Of a stretch of 15,675 nt of DNA, positions 1-9,300 are shown piece after piece; position 1 is the first letter of the stretch; every line of letters starts with the position of its first letter. Source of the stretch: Ophiocordyceps camponoti-saundersi (nom. inval.) (lineage: Eukaryota; Ascomycota; Sordariomycetes; Hypocreales; Ophiocordycipitaceae); the NCBI GenBank assembly GCA_003339415.1, contig PDHQ01000512.1, positions 2,590-18,264 of the forward strand, in the 5' to 3' direction. The position numbers and the translations under genes were made by a program. The notes below the pieces were generated by a model that was given only the letters and a program-made list of their open reading frames with translations, made no database searches and was not told where the DNA came from.

Positions 1-32
1 GGGGGGGGGGTGGGGGGGGGGTGTGTTGGTGT

Positions 33-69
<37 letters not shown>
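1..69. repeat. G-homopolymer tract at window edge
   Basis: The first 69 bases are G broken only by a few T, and 33-69 is an unbroken run of 37 G. A similar tract lies at 15466-15519 in the same orientation. It may be a real G-rich low-complexity tract that could form G-quadruplexes, or a sequencing or assembly artefact; two-colour Illumina chemistry writes missing signal as G. Its place at the very edge fits a point where assembly stopped. I see no coding role. Confidence 0.9.
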
Positions 70-70
<1 letters not shown>

Positions 71-1606
71 AGCGGGTAGCGGGTACAGAGACAGACCCAT
101 GCCCCCGGGTACCACTTTGCGCGGCCGCGCTCACTGGAGCTACTTCCCACGCGCTGCTTTTTCAGGTACCTACCTTTGAGCAGCCACCACTCAACCGCGG
201 CGGCCGGAATTCCACGGCAGCGCGAAGGACCCCGGCACGTGCTGTTGACCGAGACAGCGCCTTTAGAGGACACCCAAGACAACCAGAGCCACAACAGGCA
301 ACATTAAAGGAGAAATATACCATGCCTATCCGTACAAATTACAGTATTTTGTTGCTCTTCGCCAGCCTGTCGTGTGAAGTCTACGGACGTTAGTTTGTTC
401 CCCGTTCTGACTCGGCTTCTTCAGCCAGCAAGGCGTGATAGGTGCAATAACTCATTTCGATATGCGATTGGTATAGACCTGCGAGAAGGTGGAGCCCTTC
501 GTCTAATCAAGGCTCAAACTGTGCATAAACCGTGAATCTCCGCCGGCAATATAATTAGTGACAAGCCGCTTCTTGAAAGAGCTCGTCATTCACCATAGAA
601 GGATGCACATGAGTACGTATCTTCACGCAGGCAGCAGACGTGTATCCGCATACATACGTACGGACACTTCTGCTTGGCCGGATCATCTTGTTCATCGGTG
701 ATCTGATCGATCCTGTCAAGAAGATCAAGGTCCATCCATATTTTTCTTTGTCAGCTCTGCCTCCCCCGTCAGGGCCCAGAAAGGCCAAGATTACTCATCT
801 CATCTATGAGCCTCGTAGGCGGGCACGTGCCTACCTAAGCATCCACCTGGTATTCTGAGTCCTACCTGGTGTCGCTCGGACTGGCCCCTTCTCGCGCTGG
901 AACTGAGCTTCTACATATAAATCAGGTACATATTAGCAGAATAATACGGATGCGCATTTACTATTGAATGGAATCAAAGTGGCGCTGACGAGTCTGAAAA
1001 ATCTAATCCAGGTGTTTTGATGGATACCGGATACCTTTTTAGTATGACGGTACGGCGCTTGTGAGTGTAAGTAGAAAGCCCGCTGGTCGACGCACCGTTC
1101 TGCCTCTTCCTTTAGAAAACTCACATTTCCAACCCCAGTCCAGTCAAGCTTTTCCCATCGATTGCCAGCCCGATCCTACACTCCTGTGTCCGATGCGGCA
1201 GTCAGGAGACAGGATCGCATATGAAATAAAATTAGATCTCTGTTCTTCGTCCGGCTTGCATGTTTCTGGCGCATCCGTACCTCGTTTCACTGTTAACGTT
1301 TCAGCTTGAGTCCTTCTGTTGTATCTAGTCGACAACGGACCGATCTTCGGAGCGGCTCTTAATCGCGACATCACGTGATGAGGATTCGTCTTGACTCTAA
1401 CCAATTGTCGCTGTCCTCTAAGCTCCACAGTAGACTTGCTATCACCGATTGCGATTCCTACTGGCTTATCTCGTTTTTGACGCCAAACTTATTTTACGTC
1501 GACAGCATCCAAACTCTTCCGTCTTCCACTGGCCTTGCGACAGAAATCGACGCCATTGTTACCATCCCCGCTCTAACCCGTAGTGCCCCGGTGGCTTCTT
1601 TTAGAC
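70..1606. other. Gene-poor region upstream of the H-protein gene
   Basis: About 1.5 kb with no recognisable conserved protein, tRNA or rRNA. The open frames on both strands are short and low in complexity. A 23-codon ORF at 322-393 (separate entry) is the only one with a signal-peptide-like character. An A/T-rich ATATAAAT sequence occurs near 914-921 but lies about 690 nt upstream of the H-protein start, so its relevance is doubtful. The right-hand part presumably holds the promoter and 5' UTR of the H-protein gene. Confidence 0.5.
322..393 (+). CDS. Possible 23-aa small ORF or first exon of a secreted protein
   Basis: The ATG at 322 sits in a reasonable eukaryotic context (ACC before ATG). 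It opens a 23-residue frame with a short basic start, a hydrophobic core (ILLLFASLS) and then CEVYG, which resembles a signal peptide. A GTTAGT at the end could be a splice donor in phase 1, but I found no convincing downstream exon. The frame could be chance. No homologue is recognised. Confidence 0.15.
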   Translation: MPIRTNYSILLLFASLSCEVYGR

Positions 1607-2236
1607 ATGGCTTCCGTTTCACGCTGCCTCCGCACCGCCGCCCGGCCCGCCGTCCTGCAAATGACCGCCACCGCTGTCCGCCGTGCCAGTCCCAAGGCCG
1701 TCTGCGTGCAACGACGAAGCTTCTCCGCCACAAGCATCGGTACGCATGTCCCTTTGATTTGAATTGCAGATGCCATTGCCGAGCGAAAGAAGAGACACAA
1801 AGCCTGATGCGTTATGATCACAGCTATGCTCCGCAGGTACACAACTGACCACGAGTGGATCGACCTGTCTGCCGACCGAAAGTCGGGTGTCATCGGCATC
1901 TCCGAGTACGCCGCCGAGAAGCTAGGCGACGTCGTCTACGTCGAGATGCCCGAGACCGGTAACTGGATCGAACAGGGCGATAGCTTCGGCGCGGTCGAAT
2001 CCGTTAAGAGCGCCAGCGATATCAACGCACCTATCCGCTGCAAGGTCGTTCAGTGCAACAGGCTCCTAGAGGAAAAGCCCGCTACTATCAACTCGGTGCC
2101 CGAGGATGACAGTCATGGCGGCGGCTGGATCGTAAAGGTCGAAGTCGACGAGAAAGGTGCCGAGCAGGTCGATGGTCTGATGGACAGTGAACAATACAAG
2201 CAGTTCACGTCCGAGGACAGCGATGACGCCAGCTAA
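1607..2236 (+). CDS. Glycine cleavage system H protein, mitochondrial (lipoyl carrier)
   Basis: H protein of the mitochondrial glycine decarboxylase complex. Its lipoyl arm carries the aminomethyl group from glycine among the P, T and L proteins. Exons are 1607-1739 and 1824-2236 (181 aa). The 84-nt intron starts GTACGC, has a CTGAT branch site and ends TCACAG, in phase 1. Residues 1-45 are rich in Arg, Ala and Ser, typical of a matrix presequence. The conserved domain begins at YTTDHEW (about 50-56), and the lipoylation site is Lys106 in ESVKS. LLEEKPATIN and WIVKVEVDE follow as in the family. Length is normal. The stretch DSHGGG before WIVKVEV looks a few residues longer than usual. The gene is convergent with HEM3, with 357 nt between stop codons. 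The acceptor at 1823 was chosen because the one at 1836 breaks the frame. The yeast name would be GCV3. Identity is secure; the exact splice site is less so. Confidence 0.93.
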
Positions 2237-2593
2237 TAAGTCGGAGAGGCTTTGCAGCGGCTATTCACGAGAAAAGGGTATCAGGATATGCCGCCTACAT
2301 GCAGAAGTGCCTATCACATTCTTCCATACCCAGGGGGACCGTAAGGAGCAGCATTTCTCCCTCGCCTGATACGTCGCACAATTGGTATTTTGAGGCTTTG
2401 AGCGGCGGGGGCGTTGCGGCAGTAGCTCAACCTGATGCCGTACGGGGAGTGTACCATACATCATGCTTCATCTGCAGTAGCATAGGTCGAGAGCAATGTC
2501 TTGCGAAATTTACTCCGAGATCTGTGAGTAGTAGCCAAGCTCTCTTCTTGCCCGTGGGAATGCTGCGTCGTCGCTCTCCTGCTCTATCGGATA
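2237..2593. other. Convergent 3' intergenic region
   Basis: This stretch between the stop codons of the H-protein gene and HEM3 must hold both 3' UTRs and polyadenylation sites. I see no conserved ORF, tRNA or repeat in it. Confidence 0.5.
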
Positions 2594-3703
2594 TCATCTC
2601 AGCCTTTCCTCCGTGAGAGCTTGTGTTGCCGCAGGTGGGCCTTCCGGTCTTGCGCGCGCCGCATTGACGGCATCTAGGATCTTGTCGGCTCCCCGGCTGA
2701 CGAGGTCAATGGCCGCGCGCTTCCCCAGCTGCTCGGCGGCGGAGGCGGTGGTGACCGTCTCGGTCAGCTCGATTTCGGCAGCCTCGGTGCCTGGGGCAGA
2801 AACGACGGCGGCGCGAAAGCGCAAATGTCCCGGCTCGAGCCAATGCGTCTCAACGCCAATTGGCACGCTGCAGCCGCCTTCCAGTGTGCGCATCAAGCTC
2901 CTCTCGGCCAAGCAGGCGAGGGTGGTGGGCTCGTCGGCCAGGCGGCGCAAGGCCTTGAGGACGCGCTCGTCTCCGGCGCGGCACTCAATGGCGAGGGCAC
3001 CCTGGCCGACAGCATGAAGGATGCCCCCGCTGTCCTTATCGAGGTACTGAGAGATGCGGTCGCTCAGGCCCATGCGCTGTAAGCCGGCTGCGGCGAGGAC
3101 GAGTGCCGTCATGTCCGGATCCTCGTCGAGCTTGCGCAGGCGCGTCTGAATATTACCGCGGACGTCCTTGAAGCGAAGGCTGGGAAAGCGGCGAGCGAGC
3201 TGGGCAATTCGCCGGACGCTGCTGGTACCGATGATGGCGCCATCCGGGAGGTCGGCCAGCGTCTTCCAACCCTCTTCACGGGCGAGGCTGGCTTTGATGA
3301 CGAGGGTATCGCGGGGATCCTCACGGTGGCTGATGCAGCCGAGAACGCAGCCGGAAGGCAGCGAGGTGGGCATGTCCTTGAGCGAGTGGACGACCATGTC
3401 GAGCTCTCCAGCAACAAGCTTATCTTCCAGCTGTGTGGTCCACAGGCCTTTGCCGCCGAAGTCGTAGAGGGCCGTCTGCTGATCGCGATCGCCTGTCGTC
3501 GTCATGCTGCGTACCGGGAATGAATGGTCCGGGAAGAGCTCCTGGAGGGCGGAGACTACAATGTCTGTTTGGGCGAGGGCAAGGGGCGACTGGCGTGTGC
3601 CGACGGTCATGATGCTGTCAGAGGCATCGTTTGCTGGCGTCGGTTCGGCCATTCTTGTCCCTGGTCTCGTGGTCCTAGGGACGGAGGCAAGGGAAGAAAA
3701 CAA
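2594..3703 (-). CDS. HEM3: Hydroxymethylbilane synthase (porphobilinogen deaminase), heme biosynthesis
   Basis: Joins four porphobilinogen molecules into hydroxymethylbilane, a middle step of heme synthesis, normally in the cytosol. The frame is 369 aa with no intron. Family features appear in order: TVGTRQSPLALAQTD (33-47), HSLKDMP (106-112, with catalytic-type Asp110), GTSSVRR (159-165), DVRGN (180-184), ILAAAGLQR-like text near 202-210, and EGGCSVPIG (275-283). Cys278 there is the residue that holds the dipyrromethane cofactor. The first ATG (3703) gives a 17-residue Ser/Arg start before Met18, whose codon is at 3650-3652. Met18 is nearer to the usual fungal start, so the true start is uncertain. 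The short C-terminal tail (about 350-369) looks lineage-specific. The gene is convergent with the H-protein gene and divergent from the cysteine-rich gene. Confidence 0.96.
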   Translation of the reverse strand: MFSSLASVPRTTRPGTRMAEPTPANDASDSIMTVGTRQSPLALAQTDIVVSALQELFPDHSFPVRSMTTTGDRDQQTALYDFGGKGLWTTQLEDKLVAGELDMVVHSLKDMPTSLPSGCVLGCISHREDPRDTLVIKASLAREEGWKTLADLPDGAIIGTSSVRRIAQLARRFPSLRFKDVRGNIQTRLRKLDEDPDMTALVLAAAGLQRMGLSDRISQYLDKDSGGILHAVGQGALAIECRAGDERVLKALRRLADEPTTLACLAERSLMRTLEGGCSVPIGVETHWLEPGHLRFRAAVVSAPGTEAAEIELTETVTTASAAEQLGKRAAIDLVSRGADKILDAVNAARARPEGPPAATQALTEERLR

Positions 3704-4118
3704 GAGAATGGATCAGATGGGCGACACAAGGTCCGCAGGAATTGAGAAGATCTCGGAAAACGAGAATGACGATGAAGGCGAGGTTGGACGAGTTTTTGTG
3801 TTCCTTGCGACAGCAAACATATATGACCAGGTGAGGTGCAAGGGTCCTGTGAGGGTCAACCTACCCTAGAGTGGTTTGACACTCGGCATCGATGCATCTC
3901 GCATCTCACGACGGACGTCGCGAGACAGCTTTATGGCCTGATGTTGAACAATGTCCGGGTCAGTAGCAAGCAGAAGGTCCGCTCACGACTACTATATAGC
4001 TATGGTGCTAGCCCGTTCCTTGTGCCCGTTTGCGTTCATTCGCTTTGCTATATGGTCAACCGGAGACGATATCGCCTTTAGTCTATTCCTCTATACAGAG
4101 TAGAAGACAGCTAACAGG
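3704..4118. promoter_or_regulatory. Divergent promoter region between HEM3 and the cysteine-rich gene
   Basis: A 415-nt spacer between two start codons facing apart. On the + side, TATATA at about 3993-3998 lies about 120 nt before the ATG at 4119 and could be a TATA element for the secreted-protein gene. On the HEM3 side, ATATAT occurs near 3819-3824, about 115 nt upstream of its start. Transcription starts cannot be placed from sequence alone. Confidence 0.45.
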
Positions 4119-4628
4119 ATGCCCTCAGTGATCAAGACCGTGCTGATAGCGGCCCTTATCGCGACGCTGACAGCGGCGCGGCCGGAGACGACGACATCGG
4201 CGCCGGCCGGGTCGCCGACGCCCTTCTGCGAATGTGGATACACGTACTGCGGCTCGGTGCTCATGGCGATGGGTGAGGAGTCTCTATCCACTAGCTTCCT
4301 GACCTGCAGATGATATACATACATGCCTACCTGTTTGTATGTATGTATGGCACGGTTCGGCTCACAGCCAGCCGCAGACAAACCATGGACCGAGAAGCAG
4401 CTGGCTGAAGCCTACTGCAAGACGCCCAAGGCCAGCTGCAGCAACGGCCGGCCAGCTTCAGACGCGCGATCGGCTCTTTACCTGTGCCTGTGTGACGACG
4501 CCGGCCGGCGAGTGGGTAACCGGCTGCATCTCCTCTGCGGATGCGACAGTTGCTTGGTCGTTGGGCCGGATTATCGGGGCCGGTGTGAGACCCCGTGCCA
4601 CGCGGGGAGGTGCGCCGAGGGGATGTAG
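4119..4628 (+). CDS. Small secreted cysteine-rich protein, function unknown
   Basis: Exons are 4119-4272 and 4378-4628 (134 aa). An acceptor at 4371 is also in frame and gives 136 aa. Residues 1-20 form a signal peptide: basic start, hydrophobic IAALIATLTAA, likely cut before RPETTTSAP. A short Thr/Pro linker follows, then 13 cysteines: CECGYTYC near the front, YCKTPKASC, LYLCLCDD, LLCGCDSC, and GRCETPC near the end. Spaced cysteine pairs suggest a compact disulfide-bonded extracellular fold. I remember a similar pattern (CGxTYCG ... YCxTP ... CGCDxC ... GRCxTPC) in unnamed proteins of filamentous ascomycetes, but I know no function; 'effector' would be a guess. The intron (phase 1, GTGAGG donor) carries a 9-bp inverted repeat. 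The frame used in exon 2 is the one that keeps the cysteine pattern; a competing frame is open but lacks it. Confidence 0.75.
4315..4344 (+). repeat. Inverted repeat within the intron of the cysteine-rich gene
   Basis: ATACATACA at 4315-4323 pairs with TGTATGTAT at 4336-4344 across a 12-nt loop. It lies inside the intron, between a CTGAC at about 4298-4303 and the acceptors at 4371/4377. The right arm runs on into a GTAT microsatellite. It may be only two facing tetranucleotide repeats, or a stem that shortens the effective intron. Confidence 0.6.
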
Positions 4629-5317
4629 GAAGGGATTTTGATAGCGTCTGAGAGATGAAGGGCAGAGAGAGACCTACGGAGAGAGCAGAGATGTATTGCC
4701 AAGAAGAGGGAAAGGTCGTTTATGAACTGGTATCGAAATGTGTGAACGTGACCAAGATCCTTGCTATAACGTACCACCTTTGGATATACCACCAGGATTT
4801 AATTGTCCGCCCCAAATGAGGCAGCTCGCAAGCGCAAGCTCCCCCGCGTTGCACCCATCGGCGCCTAAATGGCCGAGGTCTCCCCCCCCCACGCCTCCCC
4901 CACCCTAACCCACGGGCTGGCTAACCCCTCCACTCCCCTACCAAGCCAGGCCTCTCCAGGCTGCGGCTATAGCTCCCCATCACCCCCCATCCCCCCACCC
5001 CCTGGCGCGCTGGACTGCGGTGCAACCCAGCGGCTGCCCTCCAACCTAACCCACGACGGGCCGTGACGATCCCACACCTTCGTGCGTCACACTCACCGCA
5101 GACGGCTCCGAAGGCTATGAGATGCTCTGTTCGCCTCGCCCCGGGGCGTACGTGCGTCATGCATCGTGGCAGCCTCCCCGCCCCCTAACACCCTCTCTAC
5201 TAATCCTTTTTGCCTCATCTCCTCGTCCTCGGCTGCGCATCTCGATGCTCTCGCTCGGCCAACGCCCCCCATGAGCTTCTCTCCGCCGATTGTTAGCCAA
5301 CTGCTGTCACCTCCGTT
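4629..5317. other. Intergenic region upstream of the transhydrogenase, C-rich in the middle
   Basis: A 689-nt spacer. From about 4885 to 5060 the + strand is strongly C-rich, with short C runs and CCCTAACCC near 4902-4910; related CTAACCC and CCTAACCC strings recur near 4920 and 5044. Such a pyrimidine-rich strand is common in fungal promoters, so this is probably the transhydrogenase promoter and 5' leader. An out-of-frame ATG occurs at 5271. No conserved protein or RNA gene is seen. Confidence 0.45.
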
Positions 5318-5483
5318 ATGGCTTCCTCCAGCGTGCTCGTCTCGAGCTTTCGCCCCGCGCAGGCTCGCCTTCTTCGCCGGCCGCTTCGAGGTGCCTGACC
5401 ATTCTCCCGTGGTCGCTTCGGAGGGTCCCATCGCTGACTCTCTCTCCAAGCTGTTCGGGGGTTTCTGTTCTGCCGATGGCTGA
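5271..5483 (+). other. Upstream overlapping ORF at the transhydrogenase start
   Basis: An ATG at 5271 lies 47 nt before the proposed start (5318) and in another frame. Unspliced, it stays open to about 5483, past the main start. If it lies on the mRNA, scanning ribosomes would meet it first. Its predicted peptide is unrecognised. If transcription begins downstream of 5271 it has no effect. Confidence 0.3.
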
Positions 5484-8400
5484 GCGCCCCTCCCCGTCTC
5501 GCCCTCGTGTCCGCCGCTCCCAAGGTTCTGACCTTGATTCGATATGCGCCGCCGCCATGTCGCCTCCCGTCCGTTCTTTACTCGACCATCGCCGTTCCGT
5601 CTACGCGGCCCTACGATCGCATCGTCGTCGGCGTCCCCGCCGAGGTCTATCCCGGCGAGCGCCGCGTCGCCTTGACGCCTGCAAACGCCGACCTGCTCCT
5701 GAAGAAGGGCTTTGATCGCCTTGTCGTACAGAGGGGTGCTGGTGCCGCCGCCGGCTTTCTCGACGAGGCGTATGAAAAGGTCGGCGCCACCCTCGCTGAC
5801 GAGGCAAACGCCGTCTGGTCCGATGCACATGTCATTCTCAAAGTCCGCAGCCCATCGGCGCAGGAGGTCGACGTTATTCAGGAGAACCAGGTTGTCATCT
5901 CCTTCCTGCAGCCGGCTCAGAATCAAGACCTCGTGAGGCGCATCGCCGAGCGCAAAGCCACCTGTTTCGCCATGGACATGATCCCTCGCATCTCTCGCGC
6001 CCAGGTATTCGATGCTCTCAGCAGCATGGCCAATATCGCCGGCTACAAGGCCGTCCTCGAAGCGTCCAACGTCTTTGGCCGATTCCTGACTGGTCAGGTC
6101 ACGGCCGCGGGCAAGATTCCTCCTTGCAAGGTGCTCGTAATTGGCGCCGGCGTCGCGGGCCTGAGCGCCATCGCCACAGCCCGTCGCATGGGTGCCATCG
6201 TCCGAGGCTTCGACACGAGACCCGCTGCGCGAGAGCAGGTTCAGTCACTCGGCGCCGAGTTTATCGAGGTCGACGTCCACGAGGACGGCTCTGGCGCTGG
6301 CGGCTACGCCAAGGAGATGAGCGACGACTTTATCCGCGCCGAGATGAAGCTATTCAGGGAGCAGGCCAAGGACGTCGACATCATCATCACCACTGCCCTC
6401 ATCCCAGGCAGACCTGCTCCAAAGCTCATCACCAAGGATATGCTCGAGCTCATGAGACCTGGAAGCGTCGTCGTTGATTTGGCTGCCGAGGCCGGCGGCA
6501 ATTGCGCCGCGACCGTCAAGGGCAAACTGACCGTTTACAACGACGTGAAGATCATCGGTACGTGAGTTCTCTAACCTTCTGGGACTGGCGACTTACCACA
6601 GGCCATCAGGATACACGGATCTGCCGTCACGACTGCCGACACAGTCTTCGACGCTCTACTCCAATAACATTACCAGCTTCTTACTGGCCTTGTCTAATGG
6701 ACAGAAGCAGTTCGGAATCGACTTATCGGACGAGGTTGTGCGCGGTGCCATCGTCACGCTCGACGGCCAAGTCTTGCCGCCTGCTCCCCGGCCGGCGCCT
6801 CCCCCCGTTAGCGCAAAGCCGGCTGCGGCCGATCCTGTCGCTTTCCCAAAGCCTCTCACGCCTTGGCAGAGCAAGACGCGTGAGGTAGCCTCCATCACGG
6901 CTGGTATGAGCGGCGTCTTGGTTCTCGGCAAGTTCACCGGCCCACTGTTCATGTCCAACGCCTTCGTCTTTGCCCTTGCGAGTCTTATAGGATATCGTGT
7001 CGTCTGGGGCGTCGTTCCAGCCTTGCACTCGCCCTTGATGAGCGTCACAAACGCCATCTCCGGCATGGTCGGCATCGGCGGCCTCTTTGTCCTCGGTGGA
7101 GGTTATCTACCGGAGACGGTACCGCAAGTTTTCGGGGCCGCGAGCGTCTTACTGGCTTTCGTCAACGTCGCCGGAGGCTTCGTGATCACGAAGCGCATGC
7201 TGGATATGTTCAGGCGTGAGCTCTAGACGGACGAAGATGATGGCATTCTGCTGACGCAGATACACAGGCCCGACCGATCCTCCAGAGTACATCTGGCTAT
7301 ACGGCCTTCCTGCCCTTGTCTTCGGCGGCGGATTCATCGCCGCCGCCTCGACAGCAGCGGCGGGACTCGTCCAGGCCGGCTACCTCGTCAGCACCGTTCT
7401 TTGCATCGGGTCCATCTCCGGCCTTGCCTCGCAGGCCACCGCGCGAATGGGTAACATGCTGGGAATACTCGGAGTTGGCTCCGGTGTCTTGGCGAGTCTG
7501 TTGGCCGTCGGGTTTCCTCCCGAGGTACTCGCCCAGTTCGGCGGCCTCGCAACGATAGGCGCGCTCGCAGGTAAGGCCTCGACAAGAGACAGCCGGACTT
7601 GGCTCACGAAACTTTCAGGCTTCTTGATCGGCAAGCGCATCACGCCAACAGACCTGCCGCAGACGGTGGCGGCTTTGCACTCTGTCGTTGGCCTAGCGGC
7701 TGTCCTGACCAGTATCGGCAGCGTCATGGCTAACGTGGCGGACGTGTCGACTTTACACATGGTGACGGCTTATGCCGGAGTTCTCGTTGGTGAGATTTAC
7801 CTTCTTCCGCCTTCACGTGTAAGTATCAAAGCTGACGATAGAGCAAAGGCGGGATTACCTTTACCGGATCCATCATCGCCTTTCTCAAGCTGGCGGGTCG
7901 CATGTCGTCGCGTCCAAAGCTTTTGCCGGCGCGGCATGCCGTTAACGCAGGTCTCCTGGCGACAAATGCCGCCACAATGGGCGCCTTCATCACCATGGCG
8001 CCCGGCAGCCCTATGATTGCGGCCGGAGCGCTGGCTGCCAACGCGGCGCTGAGCTTTATCAAGGGATATACCACGACGGCGGCCATCGGTGGCGCCGACA
8101 TGCGTGAGCCCTGGGCATGTAATTCTCGGAGCAGGCGCCAAGTGCTGACGATGATTAGCCGTCGTTATTACCGTCCTGAACGCTTATAGCGGATTCGCGC
8201 TTGTGGCCGAGGGCTTCATGCTGGGCAACCCGCTACTCACGTCTGTCGGAGCCTTGATCGGCGTCTCCGGGTCGATACTCTCATACATTATGTGTGTAGC
8301 TATGAATCGCTCGCTGACAAACGTCCTCTTTGGCGGTTTGTCGTCGCCGGCGTCGACCAGCAAGTACGAGCCTGAGGGCCAAGTGACAACGACGTCAGTC

Positions 8401-9017
8401 GATGAGCTGGCCGACGCCTTGCTGGGCGCTGAGTCGGTCGTGCTGGTTGTCGGCTACGGCATGGCCGTGGCCAAGGCACAATATGCCATCTCTGGCATCG
8501 TGTCGCTGCTACGGTCGAAGGGTATCAAGGTTCGGTTCGCCATCCATCCCGTGGCAGGCCGCATGCCGGGGCAGTGCAACGTACTTCTTGCCGAGGCCAG
8601 CGTGCCGTACGACATCGTGCTGGAGATGGACGAGATAAACGACGACTTTCCGGACACGGATCTGACAGTCGTTATTGGGGCCAACGACACTGTCAATCCG
8701 ATCGCGCTCGAGAAAGGGAGTGCCATCGAGGGAATGCCTGTTCTGCAGGCGTGGAAGAGCAAGAACGTCGTCGTCATGAAGAGAAGCCTGGCCAGCGGTT
8801 ACGGTGAGTCTCAGAGTCGGAAGGTGACCAAGAGGAGTGAACGATGGTTGACCTTGCGCAGCTGATGTGCCCAACCCCATGTTTTACATGCCCAACACGC
8901 GGATGCTCTTTGGTGACGCGAGGACGAGCTGCGAAGGTAAGTTGCGGACTGGCCCATAAACAGGAATAAGCTGACGACTGTGTAGCTATCAAGAACGCGG
9001 TCGAGGCCAAGGCGTAA
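5318..9017 (+). CDS. NAD(P) transhydrogenase, mitochondrial, proton-translocating
   Basis: Inner-membrane enzyme that moves hydride from NADH to NADP+ using the proton gradient, supplying matrix NADPH. Nine exons: 5318-5390, 5451-6557, 6610-7215, 7268-7570, 7619-7789, 7849-8103, 8159-8803, 8862-8936, 8986-9017. They join to 3267 nt (1088 aa), normal for a single-chain enzyme. Residues 1 to about 60 form an Arg/Ser-rich presequence. The NAD-binding domain I contains [18 protein letters not shown] and GAGVAG (256-261). A Pro-rich linker leads to the multi-helix membrane domain II (about 485-910). The NADP-binding domain III has [10 protein letters not shown] (937-946), GANDTVNP and a terminal [17 protein letters not shown] segment. 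Introns are 48-60 nt and all in phase 1; most show CTGAC branch sites. The long second exon has no in-frame ATG upstream, so an ATG-bearing first exon is needed. The one at 5318 joins in frame with an AAG acceptor at 5450; this is the weakest junction. Equivalent to animal NNT. Confidence 0.95.
7571..7618 (+). other. 48-nt intron with no stop and length divisible by three
   Basis: Transhydrogenase intron 4 starts GTAAGG and ends TTTCAG. It is 16 codons long and open in the reading frame, so keeping it would insert 16 mostly polar residues. Removing it gives [14 protein letters not shown], which matches the conserved membrane domain. It is therefore read as an intron, although an ORF scan runs straight through it. 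Confidence 0.85.
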
Positions 9018-9300
9018 TAGGTGGGAAAGGCCATGAGTAATATGGCTCCTAATTCATAATATTCTATAAGGGCTGCAAGCTTCTCTTTCTGGCACAGCCT
9101 GCATGCCTCGTTCCGGATATCGCCTTGAGTACGGATAGACCATGCAGGAATGACATGACTGCGGAGCACATGAACAATAGAGGCAATGGCAAGCGCCGAG
9201 ATTGACAGCCCCTCATTTGGCACGCGTGCGAACGACTCCATGCATCGGAAAACCGTTCGAGTAGGCCCTGCTACGTCGCCCTTTCCCAGAAGTCCATAAT

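Noticed and set aside
10..393. 127-codon frame with poly-glycine start at the left edge
   Set aside because: It begins in the G homopolymer with a non-ATG start and has no domain. Only its last 23 codons, from an ATG, deserve mention.
3814..3830. Palindromic CATATATG as an operator
   Set aside because: It is short and A/T-rich and may only be a core promoter element of HEM3; there is no second copy to support a binding site.
5093..5926. Long minus-strand open frame (277 codons) opposite the transhydrogenase start
   Set aside because: It lies antisense to a well-supported coding exon and leader, is low in complexity (Gly, Arg, Ala) and has no recognisable domain. Codon bias in GC-rich genes often opens the opposite strand.
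7447..8016. Reading the transhydrogenase through its introns as one long frame
   Set aside because: The frame is open across the 48-nt intron and part of the next, but the inserted residues break conserved membrane helices and the flanks have clear splice signals.
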